64,000 nucleotides of DNA from Scytonematopsis contorta HA4267-MV1 (GTDB taxonomy: Bacteria > Cyanobacteriota > Cyanobacteriia > Cyanobacteriales > Nostocaceae). A program made the translations under genes and the position numbers. How positions within the stretch are numbered: the first letter of the stretch is position 1; every line of letters begins with the position of its first letter. Positions 43,632 to 52,947 of this stretch are shown piece by piece. The stretch is taken from the NCBI GenBank assembly GCA_019359035.1, contig JAHHIC010000052.1, positions 62,001-126,000 of the forward strand, given 5' to 3'. The notes under the pieces are model-generated. The model was not told the DNA's origin. It ran no database searches and saw nothing but the letters and a program-made list of their open reading frames with translations.

Positions 43632-45443
43632 ATGGTATTGCCTGTAGTCTCCGCTTCAAAAAAGAAAAAAAGTAAACCTTCTCTAGTGCTGACCTTGGGT
43701 ACTGCTGGAGTGTTAATTGGTGGTGGTGTTGCAGCATACTTGTTTTTAAGTCAAGGCAAACCTTTTTCGTCATATTTACCTCCAGGAGCAAATATTATTC
43801 CCCAAGATGCTCTATTTACGGTTTCTCTAACCACAGATTCGGGACAGTGGGAAAAATTACGCTCGTTTGGTACGAAGGAAGCTCAAGCTGAACTAGATAA
43901 AAATTTAGTGCAGTTACGGGAGCGTTTCCTCAACAGTAATGGTTACGATTTCCAAAAAGATATACAGCCTTGGGTGGGAGAACAAGTCACAATCGCTGTT
44001 CTTCCAGAAGCTATCACGGACGTTAATAGTTCTCAGACACCCCAAAAACCAGCGACAGATACTAATACTTTGCCAGGGATGCAATCGATGGTGATGGTGT
44101 TGCCAGTAAAAAACCCAGGAAAAGCCCAGAGTATTTTGGCACAACCCAAAAATTCTTCTGATGGAAAGTTTTCTGAGCGGACTTATAATGGTGTCACAAT
44201 TAAAGAAACACAACAGGTATCTGGAGAAAAATTTTCGGCTGCGTTGCTGGATGGTAATTACTTGGTAATTACAGATAACCCTAAAGCAACAGAAAAAACT
44301 ATTGATGCATTTAAAAATAAACAAACTCTAGCAACAAGTGCTGGTTTTGCTGATAATTTCCCTAAAGTCGCAACGTATCAACCTTTAGCTCAGTTTTATG
44401 TCAACGTACCAAGTGCTGCTAAATTAGCTACGGCTTCGTCCAATAGGCAATTACCTGCTCAAGTTTTAGCTCAATTGCAAAATAATCAAGGCTTAGCTGG
44501 AACGTTAAGTTTAGAACCAGAAGGTATGCGTTTGCGAGGGGTTTCTTGGTTGAATCCCAACAGCCAACGTCAATTCGCTGTGGAAAACAAAGCTGGGACA
44601 ATGCAAAACCTTATCAGTGCGGAAACGATGGTGATGCTGTCTGGTGGTAATTTACAAAGGTTTTGGGCTGATTATGTATTAACTGCTCAAGCAAATCCTC
44701 AGTCACCTATTGAACCAGAACAACTTAGGAAAGGTATAAAATCTCTGACTAATAATGAAATTGATTTAGACAGAGACTTGCTCAGTTGGATGGGTGGAGA
44801 ATTTTCTGTCTCCGTTATGCCATCTGTTGCAAAAGAAGGTACACCAGAAAATTTTCGCGCTGCACTAGTTTTTATGGTTAAAGCTAGTGACCGCAAACGA
44901 GCTGAAGATTCTTTAAGAAAGCTCGATGATGTGATGAAAAATCAATTTCAGTTTCAAATTCAAGGAACTACAGTTGCCAATAAACCACTTGTTAACTGGG
45001 TCGGACCTTTAGGGACATTAACTGCTACTCATGGTTGGTTGGATGGAGATGTTGCTTTTTTTGTATTGGGCGCTCCTATTTCCGATAGAATTGTCCCCAA
45101 GCCAAATACTACATTAGGTAGTACTCTGACTTTCCAACAAACTGTTCCCGCAGAACCCAACCCCACAAATGGTCAATTTTTTCTAGACTTAGAACGTACA
45201 GGAAAATATTTTCCTTTACAAATGTTATTACCAAATCAAAAATATTTAGTTGAGGCAACACGTTCTTTGGGTGTAACAACATCTGTTAGCGATAGCCGAA
45301 GTAATCGTTTTGACATTTTCGTGTCTCTGAAAAAAGGTGAAAAACCTATGGCTCTCCCTAATACAATCAATACTCCTAGTGCCGAAGCAACACCTCTGCC
45401 AACCGTGGTGGAAGTTACGCCACAAGTGACCAAAACACCTTAG
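43632..45443 (+). CDS. DUF3352 domain protein, membrane-anchored
   Basis: 603 residues. A basic N-terminus (SASKKKKSKPS) and one transmembrane helix (LVLTLGTAGVLIGGGVAAYL), then a large extracytoplasmic DUF3352 domain: YLPPGANIIPQDALFTVSLT, GYDFQKDIQPWVGEQVTIAV, PLVNWVGPLGTLTATHGWLD. The C-terminal ~25 residues are Pro/Thr-rich (VVEVTPQVTKTP). No function known; conserved in cyanobacteria. The stop codon TAG is the first triplet of a GTAGGTTGGG repeat unit. Confidence 0.9.
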   Translation: MVLPVVSASKKKKSKPSLVLTLGTAGVLIGGGVAAYLFLSQGKPFSSYLPPGANIIPQDALFTVSLTTDSGQWEKLRSFGTKEAQAELDKNLVQLRERFLNSNGYDFQKDIQPWVGEQVTIAVLPEAITDVNSSQTPQKPATDTNTLPGMQSMVMVLPVKNPGKAQSILAQPKNSSDGKFSERTYNGVTIKETQQVSGEKFSAALLDGNYLVITDNPKATEKTIDAFKNKQTLATSAGFADNFPKVATYQPLAQFYVNVPSAAKLATASSNRQLPAQVLAQLQNNQGLAGTLSLEPEGMRLRGVSWLNPNSQRQFAVENKAGTMQNLISAETMVMLSGGNLQRFWADYVLTAQANPQSPIEPEQLRKGIKSLTNNEIDLDRDLLSWMGGEFSVSVMPSVAKEGTPENFRAALVFMVKASDRKRAEDSLRKLDDVMKNQFQFQIQGTTVANKPLVNWVGPLGTLTATHGWLDGDVAFFVLGAPISDRIVPKPNTTLGSTLTFQQTVPAEPNPTNGQFFLDLERTGKYFPLQMLLPNQKYLVEATRSLGVTTSVSDSRSNRFDIFVSLKKGEKPMALPNTINTPSAEATPLPTVVEVTPQVTKTP

Positions 45444-45590
45444 TAGGTTGGGTTGAGGAACGTATGCCGAAGGTGGAGCGGAGCGCTTAACCCAAAAACC
45501 GACCAAGAACCAACCAAAAACCTATCAAAATAATTAATCTAACAAAGTTGGGTTTCCCTTATTCCTCAACCCAACCTACGAATATCAAAC
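45441..45590. repeat. GTAGGTTGGGTTGAGG inverted repeat
   Basis: Starts TAGGTTGGGTTGAGGAACG and ends TTCCTCAACCCAACCTACG: perfect inner inverted repeat. Same family as 19061-19162 and 2409-2478. Confidence 0.85.
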
Positions 45591-45681
45591 ACTTAGGGGA
45601 AATATTCCTCCAGAAACCAGATAGGATAAAAATTACTAGGACTCATACTTTAAAAATCTAAACAAATCGAGAGAAAAATTT

Positions 45682-46737
45682 ATGAATCTGGTTGTTCTCC
45701 AGAATTGGCTAGACAATGCCTCTTTTGCTGTCCTTTTTTTGACGATGCTCGTTTATTGGGCTGGTGCTGCCTTTCCTAGTTTGCCATTTTTACCAACTTT
45801 GGGAACTACCGGAATGGCGATCGCAAATTTATGTATTGCTACTTTACTAGGAGCACGTTGGCTAGATGCGGGTTATTTTCCTTTGAGCAATTTGTATGAA
45901 TCGTTATTTTTCCTGACTTGGGGAATAACTACGGTACATTTAATTGCTGAAAACATGAGCCGTAGTCGTTTAGTAGGAACAGTTACAGCACCTGTCGCAA
46001 TGGGTATTACGGCTTTTGCTGCGATTACACTACCAAACGAAATGCAATCCTCCGCTCCCTTAGTACCAGCACTCAAATCTAATTGGTTGATGATGCACGT
46101 CAGCGTTATGATGTTGAGCTATTCCGCACTAATGGTGGGTTCGCTAATGGCGATTGCCTTTTTAATTGTGACTCGTGGTCAAAATATTCAACTACAAGGA
46201 AGCTCTGTAGGTACCGGAGGCTATCGCAGCAACGGTTACCGATTGCACAAAGCAGGAGAATTAGTTTCCGAACCAGTAGCCTTTGCAGAAAATAACGATA
46301 ATGGTTTTGTCCGTTATGAAAGCAATAATAACGGCAGCAAAACAGCAGTATTAGATTTAGCCACTGCGACAGCGACTCAAGCTTTAACATCAGCCGAGCC
46401 ACTTTCACCACAACGCCTAAACCTTGCGGAAACCCTAGATAACATCAGCTATCGCATCATTGGATTAGGATTTCCCCTACTAACAATTGGTATCATCGCT
46501 GGTGGAGTTTGGGCAAACGAAGCTTGGGGTTCCTACTGGAGTTGGGACCCAAAAGAAACTTGGGCATTAATCACCTGGTTAGTATTTGCCGCATACCTTC
46601 ACGCTCGTATAACTCGTGGGTGGCAAGGTCGTAGTCCCGCAATTTTAGCCGCAAGTGGTTTTGTTGTAGTGTGGATTTGTTACCTCGGTGTGAATATATT
46701 GGGTAAAGGTTTACACTCTTACGGTTGGTTCTTTTAG
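45682..46737 (+). CDS. ccsA: System II cytochrome c haem-attachment protein CcsA (also named CcsB/YcfS)
   Basis: 351 residues, polytopic. The haem-binding tryptophan motif [20 protein letters not shown] near residues 275-295 is intact, as are the flanking helices ([40 protein letters not shown]) and conserved histidines [20 protein letters not shown] and HSYGW. It brings haem across the thylakoid membrane for c-type cytochromes (cytochrome f, c6). An extended hydrophilic loop (residues ~175-240, [15 protein letters not shown]) is longer than in plastid forms. A HIP1 core GCGATCGC is at 45817-45824. Confidence 0.95.
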   Translation: MNLVVLQNWLDNASFAVLFLTMLVYWAGAAFPSLPFLPTLGTTGMAIANLCIATLLGARWLDAGYFPLSNLYESLFFLTWGITTVHLIAENMSRSRLVGTVTAPVAMGITAFAAITLPNEMQSSAPLVPALKSNWLMMHVSVMMLSYSALMVGSLMAIAFLIVTRGQNIQLQGSSVGTGGYRSNGYRLHKAGELVSEPVAFAENNDNGFVRYESNNNGSKTAVLDLATATATQALTSAEPLSPQRLNLAETLDNISYRIIGLGFPLLTIGIIAGGVWANEAWGSYWSWDPKETWALITWLVFAAYLHARITRGWQGRSPAILAASGFVVVWICYLGVNILGKGLHSYGWFF

Positions 46738-46767
46738 GGGAGTGGGGAGTAGGGAGTGGGGACTCCC

Positions 46768-47286
46768 TCACAGCTCATCCTTATCAGTCAAAGATTGTTC
46801 CATATCGTCAGCGGCTTGAGCGACAACAATAATAGCCGACGCTAATTTTTTTGCATCACCACTAGCATCGATTTTTGCTTGGTATATGGCTAAATAACTT
46901 TGCTTACTTTTGACCACAGCCCATGCTCCAAGCTTTGTACTACCACTCTCAAGTAATAATTTATTTGCAACATCAGCCGAAAAACTTTCTTTACTGGTAT
47001 GACCAAACGACCAAATCTCACGTATTTCAAAACTATTAAGTTTTTCTGTTTGTGAATTTATATATATAACTTGGTCTCGACCTTTATCTAACTTTACATA
47101 TACTTTATAATCGCCGTCGGAATCTATTTCATATTTAATATCCATCTGCTTTAATAAAGAAGCAACTCGCGGGTCACTGGATGACTTCACCGATTCTGTC
47201 TGTGCGGCTGCGAAATTGACCCTAAAAACAAATTGAGAGCAAACTAAAGCGGCTAAGGCTATTGTTATTTTTGTTAACTTATTCAT
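46768..47286 (-). CDS. Exported hypothetical protein, YbjN-like
   Basis: 172 residues from ATG at 47286. Signal peptide MNKLTKITIALAALVCSQFV with a cleavage site after AAA. Mature part: DPRVASLLKQMDIKYEIDSD, GDYKVYVKLDKGRDQVIYIN, EIREIWSFGH, then an amphipathic helical tail. The sequence is compatible with the YbjN/TY3-type fold of small periplasmic or cytoplasmic proteins of unknown function. Convergent with ccsA, with a heptamer remnant between them. Confidence 0.75.
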   Translation of the reverse strand: MNKLTKITIALAALVCSQFVFRVNFAAAQTESVKSSSDPRVASLLKQMDIKYEIDSDGDYKVYVKLDKGRDQVIYINSQTEKLNSFEIREIWSFGHTSKESFSADVANKLLLESGSTKLGAWAVVKSKQSYLAIYQAKIDASGDAKKLASAIIVVAQAADDMEQSLTDKDEL

Positions 47287-47402
47287 TGCGTACAATTAAA
47301 ACACAAGTTTAAAATTATACTAAATTTTTTTTGTGATTATAAAAATTTAGTTGTATAAATTTATATTTAATTTTCATGAACAACTAAATAACCTGCTTCC
47401 CT

Positions 47403-48461
47403 ATGACAGATTCTCATTCTTGGACACTTTTGCACACAAAAATCAACCGAACTATCCGCGAACGTAATCTTTTTCAGCACCACCAAAACCTTTTATTGGC
47501 AGTTTCTGGAGGACAAGATTCGTTGTGCTTAGCCAAACTACTGTTAGATTTACAAGCAAAATGGGAATGGCATCTGGGTATTATACACTGTGACCATCGT
47601 TGGCGTAATGACTCGGAAGCAAACGCAAACCATGTAGCAAATTTAGCTAAAATTTGGGGTATACCTTTTTATTTAGAGACTGCGACAGAGGTTATAGAAA
47701 GTGAAGCATCTGCACGCAATTGGCGATATAAAGTTTTAAGTAAAATTGCGATAGAAAATAACTATGAATGTATTTTAACTGGTCATACAGCTAGTGATAG
47801 AGCCGAAACATTGCTGTATAATTTAATTCGCGGTACAGGTGCTGATGGTTTACAAGCTTTAACTTGGAAACGCCCATTAACAGATGATATTACCAAAAAA
47901 ATGTTTCTTGTGCGTCCGCTTTTAGAAATTACTCGGACACAAACACAAGAATTTTGCCAAGAATTTCAACTTCCAGTATGGTTAGATTCCACCAACCAAG
48001 ATTTGAAATACGCTCGTAACCGTATACGTCAGGAGCTTTTACCGTATTTGCAAGAAAATTTCAATCCTAAAGTGGAATCAGCATTAGCTCAAACAGCAGA
48101 ACTACTGCAAGCTGAGGTGGATTATTTAGAGGAAGCTGCAACAAGGTTGAGAGAGGAGGTATTGAACAATTCAAAATTCAAAATTCAAAATTCAAAATTG
48201 GGGAGTGGGGAGTTGGGAGTGGGGATTGGGGATAAGAGAGTAATTAAGTTAAATCGTCAGATATTAAAAAAAGCACCATTGGCTTTACAACGTCGCGTAA
48301 TGCGTCAGGTTTTACAAGAAATATTGCCTAGCAGTCCTAATTTTGAACATATTGAAAAACTAACAGCTTTAATAACAGCTCCAAACCGTTCGCAAACAGA
48401 CCCATTTCCCAGTGGTGTAATAGCAAAAGTCGAAAATGAATGGATATTGATTGGGGAGTAG
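47403..48461 (+). CDS. tilS: tRNA(Ile)-lysidine synthase
   Basis: 352 residues. Adds lysine to C34 of tRNA-Ile(CAU), giving AUA decoding. PP-loop LLLAVSGGQDSLCLAKLLLD, then IIHCDHRWRNDSEANANHVA, ILTGHTASDRAETLLYNLIR, LVRPLLEITRTQTQEFCQEF and WLDSTNQDLKYARNRIRQEL, all conserved. Between the catalytic domain and the C-terminal domain, residues ~257-278 (SKFKIQNSKLGSGELGVGIG) are encoded by an intergenic-type repeat (TTCAAAA then GGGGAGTGGGGAGT) read in frame. The C-terminal QRRVMRQVLQEILPSSPNFE is intact, so the enzyme should still fold. Confidence 0.95.
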   Translation: MTDSHSWTLLHTKINRTIRERNLFQHHQNLLLAVSGGQDSLCLAKLLLDLQAKWEWHLGIIHCDHRWRNDSEANANHVANLAKIWGIPFYLETATEVIESEASARNWRYKVLSKIAIENNYECILTGHTASDRAETLLYNLIRGTGADGLQALTWKRPLTDDITKKMFLVRPLLEITRTQTQEFCQEFQLPVWLDSTNQDLKYARNRIRQELLPYLQENFNPKVESALAQTAELLQAEVDYLEEAATRLREEVLNNSKFKIQNSKLGSGELGVGIGDKRVIKLNRQILKKAPLALQRRVMRQVLQEILPSSPNFEHIEKLTALITAPNRSQTDPFPSGVIAKVENEWILIGE

Positions 48462-48473
48462 GAAGTAAACAAC

Positions 48474-48520
48474 TCGCAATTCGCAATTTTGAATTTTGAA
48501 TTTTGAATTTTGAATTGTTT
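48474..48520. repeat. CAATTCGC and TTTTGAA repeat downstream of tilS
   Basis: AACTCGCAATTCGCAA followed by four TTTTGAA units, the same elements as at 25635-25677 and, reversed, within tilS. Confidence 0.75.
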
Positions 48521-48529
48521 ACTCCCCTC

Positions 48530-50260
48530 TTAAAAGATGGTCTGATGCATTTCGGTGATGGTCTGTAATTGATAGTCTCCTGTCTCTTGGACTTTTGCTA
48601 AAGATTCAGTTAGTCCTTGGAGTTTCTGACGCAAATTATCAAGACAATCTTGGATTGGTTGCAATGCTTCCTGATAGAGGCTTAACTTACCTGAAGATTC
48701 TGCGACAGATGTACGTCGCAACATCAGGTCTTCTTCCATAATTTTTACTTCTTCCTCTTTCGTTTGTTGCTGCTGCTTCAGGCTATCAATTGCTTCCTGT
48801 ATTGTCTGAATACGGTCACGCAATTGTTCCATTTCGCTTTCGGTTTTTTGTAGTTCTTGTTGCTGATTTTGTTTGGTTTGTTCAATTTGTAACAAAATCG
48901 GAGTTAAATCGTTTTGGTTTTGTTCGGGTGTATTGTCTACGGGGGCTTTTCCTTGACGTCGCTGTAGTACTGCTTGGTGCTGTCGCAAAAGCATTTCACG
49001 TTCTTGTAAACTACGACGTTGTCCGACCAGTGTTTTGTTTAGCATCTGGTAGTGGTCTTTTTCGTCTGCGAGTTCGGATTCAAAACTACTGCGTTGGTCG
49101 TTAGAACTATTTTGTATTTTTTGTTGTAGCTCGTCGATAGCTTGTTGTTTATATACTAGTTCTTGTTCTTGGTCGTTAACAAAGGTAGAGTCGATGGTCA
49201 ATTTTTGCTGTAAGTCCTGCACAATTTTTTGCAGTTCTTCCAACGACATCTTCTCTAATGCTTCGATATTAACTTGCTGACTAACAACGGCTGTTCCAGT
49301 GTTTGTTGAGACTGTTTGGATTTGTTCGTATATGCGCTCTGAATAGCGTAAATACTCTTTAAGTATCCGTGCTTGCTCCTGCTTGTTGTCTAATGAAGTT
49401 GTGGCTACTTTTAATTCAATGTTTTGTTCTTCTAAAGAATTTTGGGTAGCTGACAATTCATTTTGCTGCTGAGATAATTCGCTATGGAGACGGTCAAGTT
49501 CTTCCTGGTGTTGATTTACAGTATCAGTTTGCTGTTGCAATTGTTCCCAATGAGGGTTCAATACTGCTTGCTGTGCTTCTACAGTTTCATAGGCACAGTT
49601 TAGGTTTTCGCGTAAGTCTTCACAAGGGGGTACTTGACTCGATAAACGTTCAAGTAAGTCTTTTAAAGCCTGACTTTTCTCTTCGTCTAAAGTTGTCCCA
49701 GACTGTAATTCTGCTTTCTGTTCTTCTAGACGACGCTGCTCACCGCGTAAATGCTCCCAAGCGCCTTCTAGTTCTAATCGATTGCGGTCAATTTCTTGTT
49801 TTAATCCTTCAAATTGGTTGCGAAATTCTTCAACTTCTTGTTTTTCTGATTCCAAGCGTTGAAAATCTTCCTCCATTTGTTGGAGTTGCCCCAAGCGTTC
49901 TTCCATCTCCATTTCGCGGCGGTTGAATTCTTGAGCTTGAAAAGTCAAAGATTCTTTCCACTGGTCAATTTCTTCTTCTTTTGCTTTAAATTTTTCCAGT
50001 TGACGGGAATAATTTTGCAAAATATTAACGAGGGGACGACCTGCTTCTTGAAGTCGTTGCACGTTACGTTGTGGATTTAATTCTACAAGTACGAGCGCTC
50101 CGTCATTTAATTTAGCCGCATCTTCAGCAGGAATTACTTCTTCTGGAACCGAGTTCCAAGCTTGGTCGTTTTTTTGAACTGCCAGCAGTTTGAGTTCGGA
50201 TTTGCCGCCTCCACCGAGTAAACCGCCTTTTTGTTTTTGTACTTCTGCTAAATACAGCAC
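48530..50260 (-). CDS. hmpF: Pilus motility taxis protein HmpF
   Basis: 576 residues, GTG start. N-terminal ~70 residues form a conserved head (MLYLAEVQKQKGGLLGGGGK, then KLLAVQKNDQAWNSVPEE and ALVLVELNPQRNVQRLQEA); the rest is a long coiled coil full of Q, E and L (LEEQKAELQSG, LQQQTDTVNQHQEELDRLHS). This is the filament-forming HmpF type, which in Nostoc localises to cell poles and is needed for type IV pilus activation and phototaxis. Divergent from hmpA, as known for the hmp locus. Confidence 0.92.
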   Translation of the reverse strand: MLYLAEVQKQKGGLLGGGGKSELKLLAVQKNDQAWNSVPEEVIPAEDAAKLNDGALVLVELNPQRNVQRLQEAGRPLVNILQNYSRQLEKFKAKEEEIDQWKESLTFQAQEFNRREMEMEERLGQLQQMEEDFQRLESEKQEVEEFRNQFEGLKQEIDRNRLELEGAWEHLRGEQRRLEEQKAELQSGTTLDEEKSQALKDLLERLSSQVPPCEDLRENLNCAYETVEAQQAVLNPHWEQLQQQTDTVNQHQEELDRLHSELSQQQNELSATQNSLEEQNIELKVATTSLDNKQEQARILKEYLRYSERIYEQIQTVSTNTGTAVVSQQVNIEALEKMSLEELQKIVQDLQQKLTIDSTFVNDQEQELVYKQQAIDELQQKIQNSSNDQRSSFESELADEKDHYQMLNKTLVGQRRSLQEREMLLRQHQAVLQRRQGKAPVDNTPEQNQNDLTPILLQIEQTKQNQQQELQKTESEMEQLRDRIQTIQEAIDSLKQQQQTKEEEVKIMEEDLMLRRTSVAESSGKLSLYQEALQPIQDCLDNLRQKLQGLTESLAKVQETGDYQLQTITEMHQTIF

Positions 50261-50655
50261 ACCTTTAATCCTTTTGATGTACTTGATTTCATAGTCTTTC
50301 TTTATACGTTAAATAATGGCTGGAACAAATCATAGCTCGCAATTAATAATTACGAAATATGTTGAAACCGATACGTAAAAGCATCTTTTATAAACGTTTT
50401 ATGTCATAGCAATTTTAAATTGTAAATTTTGGAATCCAATTAAAATCCAAAACTTAAAATCCAAAATTGCTAAAGACAAGCTGAACATAATTATTACATG
50501 CTTATATTCTGTACTTGTGGCAATCATTGTGACTTCCGTGTTATCACTAGCTTTGTCAAAGTATATTAAAGTTTTTTTGAATTTACGAATTCATAATGGG
50601 AAAATCGCCAATTCCCCTAAAATAAACAATGTAAACTAGACTACAAGGAGTACCT
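50261..50655. promoter_or_regulatory. Divergent hmpF-hmpA regulatory region
   Basis: 395 bp between divergent starts with no ORF, so both promoters must lie here. The sequence is A/T-rich; the direct repeat AAATTTTGGAAT / AATCCAAAA around 50426-50465 is the only feature. AAGGAG at 50645-50650 is the hmpA ribosome-binding site, 5 nt before its TTG start. I did not find a confident match to the hormogonium-type SigJ box. Confidence 0.5.
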
Positions 50656-51843
50656 TTGCTAGGAATGCAGGGAAATTTACGTGAAATTGATATTCGCAGT
50701 ATCCTGCAATTGATTGAGTTGGGACAGCGAACTGGGCTTTTGTTTGTGGAAAAGCCCCCGACTTTCGTCACAGGTCGCTTTGAGAGCAAACAGAAATCGT
50801 GGTTTGTTTTTTTTCTTAACGGTCAAATAATCTATGCTACGGATGGTGAAGGTGGTTTGTCTCGTCTTGGGGATTACTTATGCCGTCATCAGGTCAAGGT
50901 GCGACTTTCTCAAGTACAGTTCGCGTCTCTCGTATCAGGAAATGCAGCAGAGTACGCCTTTCTATGGGCGTTAATACAACAAAATATCATTAAGCCGCAG
51001 GTTGCTCGCAGCATAATTCACAGTTTGGTGCATGAAACGCTTTTTGACTTGTTGAGCTTGCATCAAGGGAGTTTTAGCTTTCAGCTTAGTTCTATACTGT
51101 CTCCACAGTTAACCTCTCTGGAAGTCACCCCCTTGGTCTCTAAGGTGATGCGGCAAGTAATTGAGTGGAAATCGTTATACCCATACATTCAGTCTGCTGA
51201 CCAATTGCCAATAGTTGTTGACATTGATAACTTACGCACCTCCCTACCACAACCAACACTCAATAAACTACAACGCTGGGCTAACGGTAAAACTTCTTTG
51301 CGCCAACTGGCTCGCTTTCTCCACCGAGATATTTTAACTGTTGCTAAGGCAATTTACCCTTACATACAACAGGGTCAGGTAAAATTTGTATCCCCGGCTA
51401 CATCCCCGGAGGTGATAGAACAGCAACAGTATACGATTTCAGCAAACGATAGCCACAAAGGTCGCATTGTCTGTGTTGACGATGCGACAAGTATTTGTGA
51501 AACAGTGGAGTCCTTTTTGCAACCCCAAGGATACGAGGTAATATCTTTGACCAATTCCTTGGAAGCCTTGGCACTAATATTTCAGGTCAAACCAGACTTA
51601 ATTTTTTGCGATATTAGTATGCCAGAGTTAGATGGTTACGAGATTTGTGCGATGTTGCGTCATTCAAAAATATTTCAATCACTACCGATTATCATGCTGA
51701 CTGCAAAAGATGGATTTATCGACCGAGTTCGAGCCAATATGGCGGGTGCTAGCGATTATTTGACAAAGCCTTTTAAGGACACTGAGTTGTTATTGCTAGT
51801 CGAAAAATATCTTAACAATCGTGTGGTTCTGGTTAAAAACTAG
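50656..51843 (+). CDS. hmpA: PatA-type response regulator HmpA
   Basis: 395 residues from TTG at 50656, 5 nt after AAGGAG (an ATG three codons later is an alternative). N-terminal PATAN/DUF4388 domain (GNLREIDIRSILQLIELGQR, FFLNGQIIYATDGEGGLSRL) then helical middle and a C-terminal receiver domain (~268-390): IVCVDDATSICETVESFLQP, LIFCDISMPELDGYEICAML with the phospho-Asp near residue 318, IIMLTAKDGF and GASDYLTKPF. First gene of the hmpABCDE operon; controls hormogonium motility and pilus deployment with HmpE. Start and operon layout match Nostoc. Confidence 0.92.
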   Translation: MLGMQGNLREIDIRSILQLIELGQRTGLLFVEKPPTFVTGRFESKQKSWFVFFLNGQIIYATDGEGGLSRLGDYLCRHQVKVRLSQVQFASLVSGNAAEYAFLWALIQQNIIKPQVARSIIHSLVHETLFDLLSLHQGSFSFQLSSILSPQLTSLEVTPLVSKVMRQVIEWKSLYPYIQSADQLPIVVDIDNLRTSLPQPTLNKLQRWANGKTSLRQLARFLHRDILTVAKAIYPYIQQGQVKFVSPATSPEVIEQQQYTISANDSHKGRIVCVDDATSICETVESFLQPQGYEVISLTNSLEALALIFQVKPDLIFCDISMPELDGYEICAMLRHSKIFQSLPIIMLTAKDGFIDRVRANMAGASDYLTKPFKDTELLLLVEKYLNNRVVLVKN

Positions 51844-52026
51844 ACTTAAGACTTGTTGATTTCAGTAAATATGGGCTAGAAATATTATCACATAATCACT
51901 CTGTCATAGGAAAACGTGCTTACTTAGTAAATTCGTCAAGGATAGAAAAATTTATACATAAACATGTTAAGCAAACTCAGGGAATGTTCTAGGGGAACGT
52001 CTACATCAGGAGGTAGATAGGTATTT

Positions 52027-52392
52027 ATGAGTATAGTTTTGATTGTGGAAGACAGTATCGCCCAACGGGAGATGATTACAGACCTCCTGAAAGCGAGTGG
52101 CTTAACGGTCACCCACGCCAGCGACGGGCTAGAAGCGTTGGAAGCAATTCAAGCCGCACGTGTGGATTTGGTGGTTTTGGACATTGTTATGCCTCGGATG
52201 AATGGCTATGAAGTCTGTCGGAGATTAAAGTCAGACCCAAAAACTCAAAATGTACCAGTGGTGATGTGTTCTTCAAAAGGTGAGGAATTCGACCGTTACT
52301 GGGGAATGAAACAGGGTGCGGATGCGTACATTGCTAAGCCATTTCAGCCAACTGAGTTGGTGGGAACAGTTAAACAATTGTTGCGAGGGTAG
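52027..52392 (+). CDS. hmpB: CheY-like response regulator HmpB
   Basis: 121 residues, single receiver domain: VEDSIAQREMITDLLKASGL with acidic E8/D9, phospho-acceptor D52 in VVLDIVMPRMNGYEV, S80 region VVMCSSKGEEF and K in YIAKPFQPTE. AGGAGG lies 13 nt before the ATG, a rather long spacing. It follows hmpA after 183 bp, where a separate promoter might lie, and precedes hmpC by 5 bp. Presumed target of the HmpE histidine kinase. Confidence 0.92.
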   Translation: MSIVLIVEDSIAQREMITDLLKASGLTVTHASDGLEALEAIQAARVDLVVLDIVMPRMNGYEVCRRLKSDPKTQNVPVVMCSSKGEEFDRYWGMKQGADAYIAKPFQPTELVGTVKQLLRG

Positions 52393-52397
52393 TTGTT

Positions 52398-52931
52398 ATG
52401 GTCAACAAACCGGACTTTTTAGGAGGTAGCGGACAAGACCAGTTTCGTCCGGAATTGCAAGTAGAAAGTCCAGAGGGAGAGTTGCACTTACGATTTTTTA
52501 TACCCTCCCATCAAGAGTTTGCGCTTCCCGCAACAGGTATTCGCGAGGTAATTGAACTTAGCCCCGAACGAATTACCCCAATTCCTAATGCTTCTCCTTT
52601 ACTTTTGGGTACTCTAAATTTACGAGGAAGAGTTATTTGGGTAGCTGACTTGGGTCAATTTTTGGGGGAATCAACAGCCTTGAACACTGATAGAGCGGAA
52701 ATTTCGGTGATTGCAGTCCAGGAGCAAGACACTATCGTTGGTTTAGCGGTAGAAGAAATCGGTGGAATGGACTGGCTAGATGTACAAAATCTGATGGCAC
52801 CAAATTCTGTGCCAGATACAATGGCTCCTTTTTTGCGAGGAGAGTGGGTATTAAAAAATACTTCAGATAACATGTGTTTACGGCTATTAGACCAAACAGC
52901 AATTTTGCGAAGTGCGCGGTGGGCAGGATGA
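52398..52931 (+). CDS. hmpC: CheW-like adaptor HmpC
   Basis: 177 residues. CheW fold: LHLRFFIPSHQEFALPATGI, REVIELSPERITPIPNASPL, LLGTLNLRGRVIWVADLGQF, ISVIAVQEQDTIVGLAVEEI. Couples the MCP (HmpD) to the kinase (HmpE). Stop TAG of hmpB ends 5 bp before the ATG; hmpD follows after 16 bp with GGGAGG. Confidence 0.92.
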   Translation: MVNKPDFLGGSGQDQFRPELQVESPEGELHLRFFIPSHQEFALPATGIREVIELSPERITPIPNASPLLLGTLNLRGRVIWVADLGQFLGESTALNTDRAEISVIAVQEQDTIVGLAVEEIGGMDWLDVQNLMAPNSVPDTMAPFLRGEWVLKNTSDNMCLRLLDQTAILRSARWAG

Positions 52932-52947
52932 AAATGGGAGGCAGTAA

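Noticed and set aside
51960-52020. SigJ-type box (GGGAATACT-like) upstream of hmpB
   Set aside because: The best match, GGGAATGTT, differs at two positions; too weak to call.
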